In this document: one piece after another, positions 13,501 to 26,588 of the stretch | How the letters are laid out: each line of letters starts with the position of its first letter | Position numbering within the stretch: the first letter of the stretch is position 1 | NCBI GenBank assembly: GCA_039881145.1 | Contig: JAYKKI010000006.1 | Coordinates: 8,936,501-9,000,500, forward strand | Direction: 5' to 3' | DNA length: 64,000 nucleotides | Source of the DNA: Druceiella hillmani | Taxonomy: Eukaryota; Arthropoda; Insecta; Lepidoptera; Hepialidae | Translations under genes and position numbers: made by a program | The notes under the pieces: model-generated | What the model was told of the DNA's origin: nothing | The model's input: only the letters and a program-made list of their open reading frames with translations | Databases searched by the model: none

Positions 13501-15260
13501 GATGTCCTATCCGATTAGTTGTATTCGGATCAGATGCAATTTTATCAAGTAGATATTAAAAATAGAATAAATTTTAAACTATTTTGCATAAAATTAAATA
13601 TAATAATTCAGTATTATATTATATATTTAAATATCAAATATTTACAACATACAAAAAATATATAATTAAAATCTGGCCACCTCACTCTGGAGAAAAATAT
13701 CAGGATATTGTCATTTGCCTAACTTTTCTAGCAACTTTCCATAATTTGTCTAAGTCTGAAAAGTTTTCAGGAATAAAGTTAGATGTAAATAAATAACTTT
13801 ACAAGAACATTAGTTCAACTCGAAAAAACAATTAAAATGTTTGTGTTATTCTATTTAGCAGCCTGTAGAGACAAATCATCGTTTTTATTAAAATTATGTA
13901 AGGAGATGAAGCACTAATGGAAAACATATTTAAAAAGTAAGTCGATACTCTATTTCTATTAGATATGTATATATTTTAAAATACTGTTACTACGTTATTC
14001 GGCTATCTGGTTACGTTGTAACTTTCGAAAGTAAATATCAATATTTTACTAAATTTTAGTACGTAACTAGGATAAATATGTACATAGAGACAAAGATGAA
14101 ATGACTGATCATCTTTGCAAAATATATAGCATCCGATTGGAATAACACATCATATAGGTCCACGTGTAAATCATCACACAGCATTCCTTCAGATGACTAC
14201 GTCTTCTGAGGAAACGTTCTTAATCTTTCGCTTGAATATCAAAACATGTCACTTGAAGACCGTCTTAGATATAGTCTATTAAAGTGCATTAGATACCCTC
14301 TACAGAGCTCGTTGAATAGACGTGTAACATAGCTATTGCACAAATAATTATGAATTTATTAAAATTGTGAAATATTCATTACTGGTTAAGATTATTAATT
14401 AATTAGGAATTGTTAAACAGAGATCAAAAGATATTACTTAAAAACTTAAATTGAATAAATACTGACTTTATTTATTAAATAATTCCTATAATTAAATGAA
14501 TAAATTAGTGAAGTGTTTAATGAGAATATCTCAATTTTATCCAATTCTGGAAAATTCAGTAATGTTTTATCGTGTCCAGAGTATGGCTGAAACTTATTAT
14601 TTGAGAACTGGCTATGCCCGTGAGTTTGTTTGCCTGTGGACTTTTACTTTTGTTGTTTGTAGTACGTCGATACCGATAAAATATTTGTTACCCCAGACTC
14701 AACAGAATCCACAAACATCAAGTATAAACGTATATTTAAAAAAAATGAGAAAAGTGATAAATATTATAACTTCTACGATTATTATCACTTTTATGAACAA
14801 TATTAATTCATTTAATTAAATTCATTCTCTACTCAATTAATTAAAGAAAGTCAATCGATACTAAATGTTATCTTGATAAATTTGGGAGATATAAAATAAA
14901 ATTGCTAAATTAAATTAATTTAGTATCAAATTACTAATGAGAGAAAAAGTTTAACTTTGTAAAAAATTCGAAACATTTCTTTGTACTGTGAACAAACGTT
15001 TCGAATTATACAGAGTTGTAAAAGATAATAATTTATAATAAAATGACTCTCGAGTGTTGACGTACATCTCCTAATTTATGTGTATTTCCCAATATACACA
15101 TTTAAGCTGTAGTGAAGATGTATCTACCTTTAATATGAAAGTACAAATTGAAATATAGATTGACACGAAACTGGTTACTGGCACAAATGATTTAATATAA
15201 AATTGAATTGTCCTTGGTTTCACCCACATATATAATCCTTTAATATCCTTCATAATCCTT
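4570..15260. other. Non-coding stretch, no supported gene
   Basis: About 10.7 kb of AT-rich DNA. Open frames of 60-118 codons occur (for example 9433-9732, 9704-10060 and 14496-14819 on the plus strand), but none has a recognisable domain or conserved motif, or matching splice context, and such lengths are expected by chance here. A degenerate GGACAGACTGAC...TTATAAGGGTT relic lies at 10330-10372. A CGGGCGCCCAACTAGT end-like motif at about 8438-8455 looks like the tail of a worn repeat. Otherwise I see nothing. Confidence 0.6.
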
Positions 15261-15270
15261 ATCAAAACTG

Positions 15271-15271
<1 letters not shown>

Positions 15272-15328
<57 letters not shown>

Positions 15329-15340
15329 TTATATATATGT
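15272..15340. repeat. (AT)n microsatellite
   Basis: A pure AT run to about 15318, then a degenerate continuation with GTATATATATTTATATATATG. Confidence 0.95.
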
Positions 15341-15344
15341 ATAC

Positions 15345-17480
15345 ACGAGTATATATAAATAGGATTTTGTACCACAAAAGCAACAAACGGAACCAATTTA
15401 AAAACATTAATGTGCGTATGTACCTCTCTGGCGGTTTTTTTAATCGAATTAAGGAAGAAAATTAAGAATTGGCACAGAAATGGAGCATACTGACCGGTCC
15501 ATTTTACTACACTAAGTGCCGAAAAAATATTAAACTGAAAATTTAGACAGGGAAAGTTTGACGTAAAAAATGCTTTCAGTCTTTGAGGATATCAACAGAA
15601 ATGGACAAGTTATGGAAAATACAAAACGAATTGTTTTTCAGACTTTCATGTAATGAATTTTACACTTATTTTTTCATACATCCACCAAAATATGTTCCTA
15701 TCTCAAAAGCTGCTAAGATTAAAATTATGAGAAAAAGAGGGTAAACGGAAGTTTACCTTAAATTTGCCCAAAAATTGTGGATATAATTTAAACCTAATTT
15801 TTGAGAAATTCAGTTCACATTTTTAATCTCGTGAGGATGTACTATTAAACCTTGGTGGTTTAAAAATCTATTTATACGGTGTAAAATAATGTAAATATGT
15901 ATAAATTGTTTAACCATAATCGTATGTACTGTTACATGTATAAACTTTTATATTTGTCTAAGTAGGCATGAAACCACCGTAACAAGAGCATTAAATCACA
16001 CGCATTTAACGAGTATATTTTTTAAATTCCGTTTTAATTTTTTTTGTATCATAATAAATATAAAATAAACACATATTTACTTTAAATTAATATGGAATAT
16101 ATTTTTTAAAGAAAGTATATTTGAAGAAATTTTACAATGTTTGGACATTTATTCGTTTTCACATTTATTTATTATCTTTTTAATTTAGCCTGAGACTGAG
16201 TCGTTGCAGTAATTTTCTAATTTGGTTAATACAGAAAGACGGATTAAATATCTCGTCACAACATTCTCGTTTTTGAAGGAAACAGAGACCACGGTGCAAT
16301 TTCTAACACAGAACTTTGACCCTTCCCTAGTACACATACAACTTGCATCGGTTGTGATTTTGCACAATGAAGTGCTTTCTACCACATTCCTATTTACCCT
16401 TATATCACCAGTTTTAGGAGATAAAAGGATTAGTTGAATATTTATTTATATACATACATTTATAAATACGAAGCTTCATACCACTGAACTGTTACGAGTT
16501 AAATGACTGTGACTTACAAACAGACAGATAGACTAAAGGAGATCAGTGAACTTAGAAGGTTTCTCAGTTTGGCGGCGGAACATTAAATATACTCTATAAA
16601 TTCAATCTGATGTTGACGCCTTGAATCAATTTAGAGAAACCAATCAATAGTTATGAGAAACCAAATCATCTAACAAATTAAATTAGTGAAAAAGATAAAT
16701 GTGATGGATTAAATCAGTTTTATTTTAAATATTACCATCGTACAATTTGTATGAAACTGTGTGACACAAACACGAATTACAAATATATATTTTATGTGTT
16801 TAGACTACGAGTCTATAAAACTATTAGAAATCAGATAACTGTTTCTGGAATTTTGATAATGCGCAAAGACCGATACCAAATTAAGTCAGAGATAATTTCT
16901 ATCTTTATAAAATTTGTTTGTTGTATGATTTTCTTTTAATTTTTTTTTATATTTGTACATACTACCTACAAGTAAATAACCTTTTTGCTCCCTGGCTTTA
17001 AAATGTTTCATAATATTTAGATTAAATATTTAAGTTTAAGTTAAAAATAAGTGTGTTTTAATTAAAATGATTTTGTTTTAATACTTATAATCAAGTGATA
17101 TACCCCTTAATAATTTATTGTTAAGAGTAAATTTTTCAATACTAAGTAAAGGCGATATCATAATTTATATTGTAATCAGAATTTCTTTTAATTAATTTTG
17201 AAAATTATTTTCTTAACCCACAAAGTACGTAGGGAACAAAGAGTAAATTACATGAAAGATATTGAAAATTTTACCTTTAATAACTTTTTTTCTGAACTCG
17301 GTGTGCCATTTTTAAACAACTTTTAATATTTTATCCAGAATTACATTTTCTATTATGCTTTAAATTTTGTTTAGCATTCATTCACATTCATTTCATAAAT
17401 GTTCGATAAGCTGTTGAGAGTAGTTTTAATGCATCTCTTTAAGTGCCATTGTGTAGATGTGATTTATGATATTTTTTTAT
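15345..17480. other. Non-coding stretch downstream of Gr-A
   Basis: This region follows the 3' end of Gr-A on the minus strand. Short frames on both strands near 16185-16437 overlap one another and resemble nothing I know. A CAGACAGATAGAC motif at about 16520 belongs to the same class of worn repeat signatures seen elsewhere. No gene supported. Confidence 0.55.
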
Positions 17481-17487
17481 GATCAAT

Positions 17488-17660
17488 TTAATTCAGTGTA
17501 AAGTTATAAAATTGAGCGAGTACTATTATGTATGTAGCAACAAAAGCGATATTACTAAAAATGAATTTGAAGTCCAGAAAGAAAGCGCCGCAAACTGTAA
17601 ACTTCACCGGAGTTTGCAAGAGTTGGTTTATTTTATTCAATAGCATTCTGTCTTGTTTAT
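17488..17660 (-). CDS. Gr-A exon 4: gustatory receptor C-terminus
   Basis: The last exon of Gr-A. The acceptor TTTCTTTCAG lies just above 17660, and the exon enters in phase 1, taking one base from exon 3. It encodes the loop before TM7 and TM7 itself: Leu-rich NKINQLLQ, then FTVCGAFFLDFKF, then TYIIVLAQF, which is the Gr superfamily signature TYhhhhhQF, and ends in TAA at 17488-17490. The length (57 codons) and motif placement are normal for Gr proteins. Upstream (TA)n read-through makes a longer apparent frame of Tyr-Ile repeats; that part is intron. Confidence 0.88.
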
Positions 17661-17789
17661 CTGAAAGAAATGAAAAATTACTCTGATCATTAATGTTGAC
17701 AAAAAACGAACAGAAAGAAATAAAAGATAGGTCAGAAACGAGTTGGCGTATTTTCTTGTTACCTCGTACGTAAAATGCTGACCTATGTT

Positions 17790-17790
<1 letters not shown>

Positions 17791-17871
<81 letters not shown>

Positions 17872-17875
17872 TATA
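17791..17875. repeat. (AT)n microsatellite in Gr-A intron 3
   Basis: Two AT runs separated by ACATACAT, about 130 bp from exon 4. Gr-C has an (AT)n tract at the equivalent place in its last intron, so the tract is probably ancestral to the duplication. Confidence 0.95.
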
Positions 17876-19439
17876 CTCTGATCATTAATATTTTATCATT
17901 AATTAATTAAATTTATCAATAATTTATCATAATTTGTCATTAGGAATGAGGCGATATTAAAAACCTGTCAAGAACGAGTGAAACCCACACTAGGTGTGTT
18001 CCGTCCAATTTAGGCATTTATAAACAGTTAGTGGTATATAATATTCTTATTAAATCATTTACATTTTAATTTGGTGAACGAAAGTATTTTGCTAACTATA
18101 TCTTTCACAAAGGCATATTTCACAAAAAAAACAATATTTTTTTGGGACTTAATTTTATTTGTAATAAACGATTTTTGTATTGTTTTTTTTACTTTTTGAT
18201 ATGTGATCTTGCTTCTTGCCAATATCATGATTTGCCTTATCATGATTCTAGGTCAACGGAATGTACCATATAGGTTTTGAATTATTAGCGAGTGACATAA
18301 TATGCGGTATAAATGGCCGTATTTTTAGGGCTTTTCCTGATTGCGTTAAATTGAAAGCTTGATTTTGAATGGTTTCGATGTACTATAGACCAAATATTTT
18401 ATTTTAATTGAAACTTGATACGTCCAAAAAATTATTTTTTTGTCAAAATTACAGGAGAAATTTCTTTCCAATATTAAATTACTTAATTTTATTACTGGTA
18501 TTGAAATACCGTAAGTGTAAACATAACGATAGTATTTTTAACGTCACTCAGCTGTAATCTAATTTAAAAACTGACAAAAAAAGCAAAAGCACTACATAAA
18601 ATAAATATGTAATTTAAAATGTGTGTTTCGGCCCCATTTCTCGTGAATGCAACGTTGATATTTCATGGACTTTTATTTATAGTGAAAGCTTGGATTTCAG
18701 AGCAGGATATCGTGTAATATAACAATGCGTAAATTGATTAAACAAACAAAAATTGAATGTATCATTCTTGGCCCTTAATATGATTTTTGTTTCACAATCT
18801 TTTTCCTTATCTTCATATACTTACTCGAGTCATATCGCTAAAGAAATTAACTGACCTAAATTCTGCAACAATACCAACATATGAGTCATATATTTTTGAG
18901 ACCACAGTCGTCACCAGTTGTGTCAATAATTATGGAGCATTTTTTAAAGTTCTAAGAGATATTAGAGTTATGCTGAAGAATATTAATGTTAGTTTGTACA
19001 AGCCTTGATAGTACTGAAATTAGCAGTGAATATTTCGACGGAGGACTGTTAAAGTATAGTTAACTTAACGTTGTTGTGATTATTGTGTTCGAAATATTTA
19101 CTACAGCTTACTACAGCAATTATTTCATCATATTAATTTACATAAAAACTAGTGCGCCGTATTGAATATGGGAGAGCGTGAGGTTTCATGAATTTTTTTA
19201 TTAAAACGCATTGTCTTAGGACAGGGGAAGATAGTGATGTACAGGTGATAGTACAGGTTAATTTTGACAAGAAATATTTTACTATTTCTGACTATTTTAC
19301 ATTGTACTGATTGCTTGATAGCATAAAAACCCGAAATATACGGCTGGTGATAATATTATACGTATTACCATGAATAAGATTAAAAAATTTGCAAGAAATG
19401 AAATAAACGCACATAAAACTTACGTCAGAAAATACTTAC

Positions 19440-19593
19440 TGAAATGACATGTCGCTAAAAGTTTGTTTGTGATCTTCATGACTGTAATTCTTTCATTTTG
19501 AATACTTCCAGTGGTGAAACATAGGACACCGAGGATCGTTATAATGAAACACCATGATAAAACAAAATGTATATGTGTGAGATTCACTACATC
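19440..19593 (-). CDS. Gr-A exon 3: gustatory receptor TM6 region
   Basis: A 154-nt exon between the acceptor TTTTTACAG (above 19593) and the donor A/GTAAGTATT (below 19440). It enters in phase 0 and leaves one base, matching exon 4. It encodes one hydrophobic span (FVLSWCFIITILGVLCF) followed by NERITVMKITNKLLATCHF, the intracellular segment that precedes TM7 in Gr proteins. Gr-C has an exon of exactly the same length, phase and end (NKLLATCHF). The intron to exon 4 is 1,779 bp and is partly alignable with the Gr-C intron (about 18630-18700 with 61735-61800). Confidence 0.88.
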
Positions 19594-20231
19594 CTGTAAA
19601 AAGTAATGCAATTGTCATATTTTTCTTAAAAATCTAAATAAGTTTTCATTGCACATCTTGATTGGTTAGACATAAGAAATTCGAAGTTTTCATGACAAAC
19701 TAATTGACCTGTATTTGATTATATATCTGAGAACATTTCTTTGACACATGATAATATAAAATGTTATATATTTTCACATGATATTGTTTTCTTTTAATTT
19801 GAAATATGTTTCTGTTTTAATAAATTATTTTAAATAAAATTTTAAAAGGCTTTTCAATGATATCTCAGAAAGTCAGATTTTGAAAGCGATTAAAAGTTTT
19901 TTGCTTTTTACCATGCCACCACCTTTTTGGAAATTATTTGCATTTTTGGAACTGTTGAGATGTGCGAATGGCCGTGAGCTAGTGTCAACACATGCATTAT
20001 TTAAAAAGAAAAAAAAAGTTAGTCGTTAGCTATGACCGGTGTCGCTAGTCGCAAACCAATTGTCAATCTATATTTAAGTAATAAACGAGAAAATAAGTTA
20101 TTAATACACGTGTCTTTGCTTATGCTATGATAGAAACAATAATTTTCGTGGTAAATATACTAATGTGTCAAATATATGGTAAATATATCATTTTATTGAG
20201 TTTAGTATATAGATATAGTATATTTATGCTA

Positions 20232-20248
20232 AACACACACACTCACAT

Positions 20249-20285
<37 letters not shown>

Positions 20286-20286
20286 T
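20232..20286. repeat. (CA)n microsatellite
   Basis: An imperfect CA run with TCACATAC and ATAT interruptions, inside the long intron 2 of Gr-A. Confidence 0.95.
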
Positions 20287-20639
20287 AAACACATATCTAA
20301 ATTAAGGAGAAAGATAAGATCTTAAAATAAGTGAATATTGTAGTATGGGTAAACTGAAAAGGATTTTTAAAATTACGCAGAAAAATAGCCAAATTAAATC
20401 AATTGAATAGGGAAGACAAATAAATTTTTTACGATAAGCTATAAGATGACAATTATTAGGCGTCATAACATTATTAAACATATAACAACCGTAAAATATG
20501 CAAACTTTTAATAAACTGCTAACGCAGAATAAACACGATAAAAACAGAAGATTAAATACTATCAAAATTCATTATCACGGAATATTATACAATTTTGTAT
20601 TGATCTACAACAATATAACTAGCCAACAAAACTTCGAGC

Positions 20640-21140
20640 CCTGGATACAAGCAATTGAAAAGTTGTCTAAGAATTGGCAAAAGAAAGAGGAAACATATGT
20701 CTGACATTTTCGGAGACACCACAAGTTCAAATAATCTATAGATCTCAATAGGAATTGCTCAACTATCATCAGTGAGTCGATTGAAATATCTGGGCTCCAT
20801 TTTTAGTAATAATGGTAAAATTTATTGTAGATATAGTTTATCTAAATAAAACAACAATTAAATGTAAACAACAAACAGGCGTCATATTGATAAAAAAACC
20901 CTTAAACCAATGGAGTTTATATGGTTTGAAAGATGGTGAGAACAACGGCCATGCCTAAACACATTGCACATAAAAGAAATAGTGATCAGTGGGCATCAAT
21001 TCTCTTGATATAATTAGAAACCAATACATAAAAGGGATTTTTAAAATTATTTCGACAAGAGATCAAGTAAAAGAAAAACGCAACCAATTGTATGGATATA
21101 CCCAGAAACGTCCGGACCATCACGTGGTGTAGCTTGCCTT
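20640..21140 (+). mobile_element. LINE (non-LTR retrotransposon) relic, reverse transcriptase C-terminal part
   Basis: A worn fragment readable in several frames. About 20775-20820 gives SRLKYLGSIFSNNGK, like the FKYLGS-ISSDG box of non-LTR reverse transcriptases. About 21067-21130 gives EKRNQLYGYTQKRPDHHVV, like the WYGHVQRM...RVVK tail of the same proteins. The tail resembles that of the relic at 42500-43100 (KNLSWYGYIQRRLHDHVV), so both probably come from one family. Multiple stops and shifts; not functional. It lies antisense to Gr-A within its intron 2. Confidence 0.65.
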
Positions 21141-22424
21141 AATTTCAAAAATATTTTATAATCAAACTGTAACACAGAAATCACAACTTTAATTCCAAGA
21201 ATTTTAAATGGTCTTTTGGAAAGTCATTTACACAGCCGAAAGATTTATTATATAAAACCATTATTAATAACAATATACAAAAAACTAGAAAAAAATCCTT
21301 TCTAATTTTTGATGAGTATATTTAAGGGTGTGTGGACAATGTGTTCAGATAGAAAAATGTCGGTACCGCTGTTTACGAGTTCGTTCGCTATTCGATCGAA
21401 TTGCTGATTGATAATCACTGTAGAAGCAATTACTAATTAACGTACTTCATATTACACTGACAACTTAGCTTTACCTTTCCGCCATTATGTTCAGGTTTCG
21501 GTATTTGGATGTGTGACCCCACAGTCACCCAGTTTTCAATATAATTTTATAATAACCATAACTTATAGCCAATATTAAGTCAAAAATAATTATTATCGAA
21601 TGTAATTTACGTATATTTGAAGTAATTCACTAGTAAACTAGGCGCTAAATGCGATTAATTAAATGCATTTCGGACTATTTCTAGATTACATTTATTATTT
21701 TGCAATTTTAGAGAATTTCTGAGATACCATCAAAAAAAATAAAATAAGCACTATCCTCGCTCATGGTAACATTACAATGATGAAATTTTACCCATAACAG
21801 CTAGTGTATTGAAATATTGCAAGAGATGCCGCCATAATATGTCACTTTTAGTTCAGATTTTTCAATGTTCAGGTTTTTCAATACCCTAAATGAAAAATGA
21901 ATTACAAAATTATATAATAACTTATGTTTAGAAAACCAATTAAGATATCGACTCTGTCCCGTTGCGATTAATTGTAACTGACGAAGGTTTGCTAGAGAAG
22001 TAAACATTTTAAAAAAAACCTATAAATTTTGCTAGGTAGAAGGTTTGCTAGGGTAGTGGAAATTAAAAAAAAAGTAATTGCCACCGAATGTCAACCAATT
22101 ATAAAAAAAGCTTGACAAAATTTAATAGAATAGAGTCTAAATTTAGAGGATTGCAATATCTAAAAAAATTAATAATTCGCAGGAAAAAGCTTATCGTAAG
22201 ATTCAAAGGCAAGAACAGATAATTAAAAATTAAATAATGTTCAAGAAAGCTAATTCGACTAATTCTATGGTAGTAGTAAGAGCAATCCTAACAAAATGTA
22301 AACCGTTGTGTGGTATGCACTCCTGAATCGGAACTGTGCTGGTAGTGACGGAAAGAAAAAGTAGTATAAATCTCTTATTTAATAATACGATCGGTTACTT
22401 AGTGCTGCAAGGAATAGAGTAATA

Positions 22425-22728
22425 TTTTAAAAATATTTTTTGTCAAAAGCAAAATTACAAAAGTATCTATCATAATTGGTTCCATGGAGAATCAGGACCT
22501 GAACAGGGCCAAATCATAAATGATATTATTGAATTTCAACCGGATGACCGCAAAATGACTAATGTCGTTATAAATTTAACTATTACCGCAATGAAAAACC
22601 TTATGGAGAAAGATAAGTCATGGGTTATATTTAAAATCTTTTTAATTCAAATATATATTTTATTACCAATTACAAGTGCAATTTTTACTATATTTTGCAA
22701 AACTAAGTTACTTTTTCTATCAATGTGA
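22425..22728 (+). other. Stop-free frame of unknown meaning
   Basis: About 100 codons without a stop on the plus strand, with the unusually polar stretch GESGPEQGQIINDIIEF and little low-complexity sequence, followed by a hydrophobic run. No family recognised, no supported start or splice sites, and the length is within chance for this base composition. It might be a fragment of an old mobile element. Confidence 0.2.
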
Positions 22729-23090
22729 CGATCGTTTACATAACAGTGATTTTACCAACTCATAATTTCAATATGTGTTAAATGTTAATATTACTTATTA
22801 AATAAAAAAATTATTTGCTCTGGGGGTATGGTTAAGCATCTTGTAATAAATGTTTTTCACCTACTTTATATTGTCATTTGAATGTTCATAAATTTATAAA
22901 TGAATTAATTATTAGTCAGTGCCAACTCACGATCTATGCTAAAAAATTATACATATATTACGTATACGTGGGTTGTGTGCATGAGCACATATGATTGCTA
23001 TATATCCCATACATAAAAATTATGCCAGAATGCAAAGAAGGTTGAGAATGAGTTGATGAATAACATTTTTATTGAAATAATTATAATCCA

Positions 23091-23159
23091 TGAAAATCCA
23101 AGAAAATGATTGACTGCTGTTAAGGCGCTCACTAATGTTGTGGCTACGAAGAAAAACAG
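23091..23159 (-). CDS. Gr-A exon 2: gustatory receptor TM5, donor not GT
   Basis: The acceptor TTTTTCAG is directly above 23159. The exon reads LFFFVATTLVSALTAVNHFL in phase 0, a membrane span, and matches Gr-B exon 2 codon for codon (LFF-stop-VVTGLLYALAVVNNFL). The 69-nt end is set by homology with Gr-B, where CAG/GTATCA is a clear donor. In Gr-A the same place reads TTTTCATGGATTAT, with no GT. The next in-phase GT is at 23012 (TAT/GTATGG) and would add 26 hydrophobic residues. Either Gr-A uses a shifted donor or it too is damaged. Confidence 0.75.
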
Positions 23160-23385
23160 CTGAAAAATATTAAGAAATTAAACAAGATTTTACTTCTAAG
23201 TTAAATTAGTCAAGAAAAGAATAGCTTTTGACAAGAACGCAAGAAGGACAAAGGTTTAGACATAATACTTTTTATTTGTTTCAAAGAATTTTTATGACAA
23301 TTTAGACTCTAATTATATAATTTTTTTAAAATGGCGATACCCTTTGGATCATATTTTGAAAAAAATTAAATTTTTAAGAAATTAC

Positions 23386-24150
23386 CTGGATATTAAATGC
23401 CGCATTTAACATATCACACACGTCCAACAACTTGTAGAAAGTTTTATACATGTCCAAAATTCTTATATTATCTTCCAAAATGTCATCATTCATATTAAGT
23501 ATGACATTGTTCACCATATTAATACAAATGAAATTATCTCGGTTTGCGCAATTATTCCTCTGCAGTCGTTTCAATTCATGAATTAAAATAGAAAACCGAA
23601 TTTTTGCTGCTCTGACCAACTGTATGAAGTTACACATTTCAGTAGAAAATGCAACGAAAGTGTGCATAATACTTATTTTGTCGATGATGTTGATTCTCAG
23701 AGGTAAATAAATGTCATCAATAATTTGCACGAGGATGTAAATTGTAAAGATTACTATCACCATTGCGTAACTAATTCTTTTCATATTTCTGTAAACTCCA
23801 AGTTTATCGATGAGTTTGAGCTTCACGTCAATTTCATTCATTATTCTGAATATTTTTGTGAACAAATTTTGAGATAAAAAATTCGTCCAGATTATAACAA
23901 TGAGTAAAATAAATAATATCACTGAATCCGTTACTACAAATACAACATCCAAGGAACCACCATGAAAATAAATATAATACATTCGTGCGATTATACAAAA
24001 CAGAATATATAGGACAACGCAAGTCTTGTATTGGCGTTCATACTTATTCAATTGTAGGAGACAATCTCGTTTTATAAAGCAAAATAATTGGCAAATCGTG
24101 AGGGGCTTAAGACTACTTTTTATAGAATTGTATGTCTCAATATTCGCCAT
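23386..24150 (-). CDS. Gr-A exon 1: insect gustatory receptor N-terminal two thirds
   Basis: A seven-transmembrane taste receptor of the insect Gr superfamily (ligand-gated cation channel, sensory neuron membrane). This exon carries 255 codons from ATG at 24150 to the donor CAG/GTAATT below 23386. Visible in order: a cytosolic N-terminus (MANIETYNS), a first hydrophobic span (about residues 43-60), a second (about 70-90), the loop NFLSQNLF...NEIDVKL, a third span (about 128-145), a fourth (about 160-180) and a long polar loop rich in Asn/Asp before KLLDVCDMLNAAFNIQ, which leads into TM5 in exon 2. With exons 2-4 the protein is 386 residues, a usual Gr length. The ATG lies where Gr-B has ACG. 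The Gr subfamily and ligand cannot be told from the sequence alone. Confidence 0.88.
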
Positions 24151-25324
24151 TTTTGCTGTGTTAAGTACTGACTATGCCCTGCCGAAGAAACGAAAGGATA
24201 ACGACAATTATGGTCCTTAAAAATAGAAACATACTTATTAGCAATATTTTAATGTATTTTAACCCTGTATTATCTTTCAAATTTTGTATCTACCATTACT
24301 GTTTATCATCCTGTTATCCACGTTTAAGGGTTAAACGACTCGCAGTGTTCACAATGCAGCATCATCAAACAACTTTGTTCGATTTTGAAAAGTGTACTTA
24401 GTATTGCTTCGGGGAAAGAAAAATCGATTAAATTGGTAATTACGTGTATTTCTTCTCTTTTTTAAATAAGATATTATGAAACGCTTAAATGTATTAATTT
24501 TTTCTTCTTAATGATTGATAAAATATTGAACATAACAAATATAGCGACACTAATTAAAAAATTGTAGTAAAAGCTTACATATTTGAGGAGAATTAAAAAA
24601 ATCTGGCTACATCAATTAACCAACATCTATATACCGTTTCTGTCAATTCCTATGCATATATTATTATTATATTTTCTCAGGTAAATTTACAGCCTGCTCT
24701 AATTTTCACATGTTTTGTGTTTTATTGTTTTGTGGATAGTATAATTTTGAGTTTACCAACTTCGAACGTGGAATGAAGGAACATTTTCAATAATATGTTT
24801 AGAAATCTTTTGCATATTATAATGGAATACTGAAAATATTAATAACGTTCTGAAGATATTAATAAAATAATATTTTTGTGCAAAAAATATTATTCAAATT
24901 TTTAATTGTGCAAAATAATATTCTTATGTATAAATTTTTTAATAGGTTATTTTTTTATTTCACATATCGTACGAGACCAGGCATGATAAAATATATATTA
25001 ATTTTCTTTATGTTTCCTCTGATTTTTCCGTGTAGAAACTTTTCAAACTATTGGCACTTTATCACTAAACTAATATTGTTTATTACAATTCCAAATTTCT
25101 GCATCAAGTCGTTTCTGAGGAAAATTTCTGAGTTCTAAAAATAACTGTCAGACACACAGATGAATCCATGAGGGGTCTTATAAGGGTTAACCATTTTACA
25201 GAATCTTACCTTGAAAATAATTTGATAAAATATACATTAATTATTGTAAATTAAAACTTATATACTAGTGAAAAATATCAATGCTAATATAATTCAGGTA
25301 CCCAATTTGAACAGATACATAAAG

Positions 25325-25327
<3 letters not shown>

Positions 25328-25398
<71 letters not shown>
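25328..25398. repeat. (AT)n microsatellite
   Basis: A pure AT run of about 70 bp inside copy 2 of the segmental duplication. The matching site in copy 1 (about 2990) is only about 10 bp. Confidence 0.95.
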
Positions 25399-25400
<2 letters not shown>

Positions 25401-26487
25401 CTGATCATTTTTGACATTCCGTACATTTAACATTAGTTTTATTACCGTTGCTCGAAAGACAATATCAAAAACAAGCTCGCTTCAAATCTCCACTGTACTT
25501 AAAAAAATAGTTCATGGACTCATCGTTAGATCTGTACCCATTACCGGGTAAAAATAAGGCACCGTGTCTAGGTTTCTATATCCTTAAACGAAAAACGAAA
25601 CACATATAAAACCATTCACGTATCTGTCCGTCTGTCCGTCATAGCGGTTTTACTCAGAAAAAGTTTAACTAGAAACTTGAAATTTTGCATAATATTTAAA
25701 CATATCAATACATTTGCATATTTTTCGAATTATGATATATTCACATTGCTATCTGAGATTTCTGTCGCTTAAACATTTTCGCTGCTCGACCATTTTTAAT
25801 ATCCAGGTTAAACTAACGTGAAGAAATTAATGTCAGATATTGCAGAATTTATAATAGATAAATTAAATATATTATGAGGTTGAAAATGTTATCATCGATA
25901 TGACAAAAAGAAAATATCTATTTACACAAGTTTTGATAAAAAGTTCAATTTAACAGAATTACACCGCTTATTTTATGTAAACATTATTTTGTAACAAGAA
26001 TCGCCACGAAACCTGATTCATCTTTATCATTAACGTTTAAGCTAGTTTTAATTCGGGTCAATAGGACTCAAATACAACAACAGCAGGGTTTAATAATAAT
26101 TATCTGCTAAAATGTCTTGGAATCGCGTTGGTACTGTGTAAAGTCTCATTGCCATCATCGATCTTTTTGATCCAAATATATAACACATAAAAGTATGTAA
26201 ATAAACTTGCTGAAGAAGATTAACACTAACACGTTGAAGGTTCCGTACATATTTAATTATGTTATAAAATTAATATTCCATTTCATAATTAAAATATATT
26301 GGTAAGTTTATCTTCCGCAGTCATTAATGTATCGTGAATATCGAAAAAACTTTGAAATATGGAATCATCGCTATTGTCTTCCATGAAAATTTAATTAATG
26401 GTTATGACTGCAGTTTCGGGTATAGTTATTTTTAGAAAAGTTATTTTTTATGAAATTTTCATCGATATCTCGGAAGCTAGCTCCCAT

Positions 26488-26588
26488 ACTCGATTTTTTT
26501 AAATTCCTTGCATCGTGTGGAGTTTTAATTAATTAAAACCTCAATTAATTAAAACTCCACACGATGTAAGGAATTAAAAAAATCGAGT
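26488..26588. repeat. Long near-perfect hairpin, ~46-bp arms
   Basis: 26488-26534 and 26543-26588 are reverse complements apart from one extra base and one mismatch, with an 8-nt loop. The outer end reads ACTCGATTTTTTTAA and its complement. It is among the longest fold-backs in the window. Confidence 0.9.

Noticed and set aside
16185..16437. Opposed frames on both strands with some polar content
   Set aside because: Neither has a motif, signal peptide or splice context; they cannot be told from chance.
20302..20565. 87-codon hydrophobic minus-strand frame
   Set aside because: In Gr-A intron 2, just ahead of and partly opposite a LINE relic; no Gr motif or splice sites.
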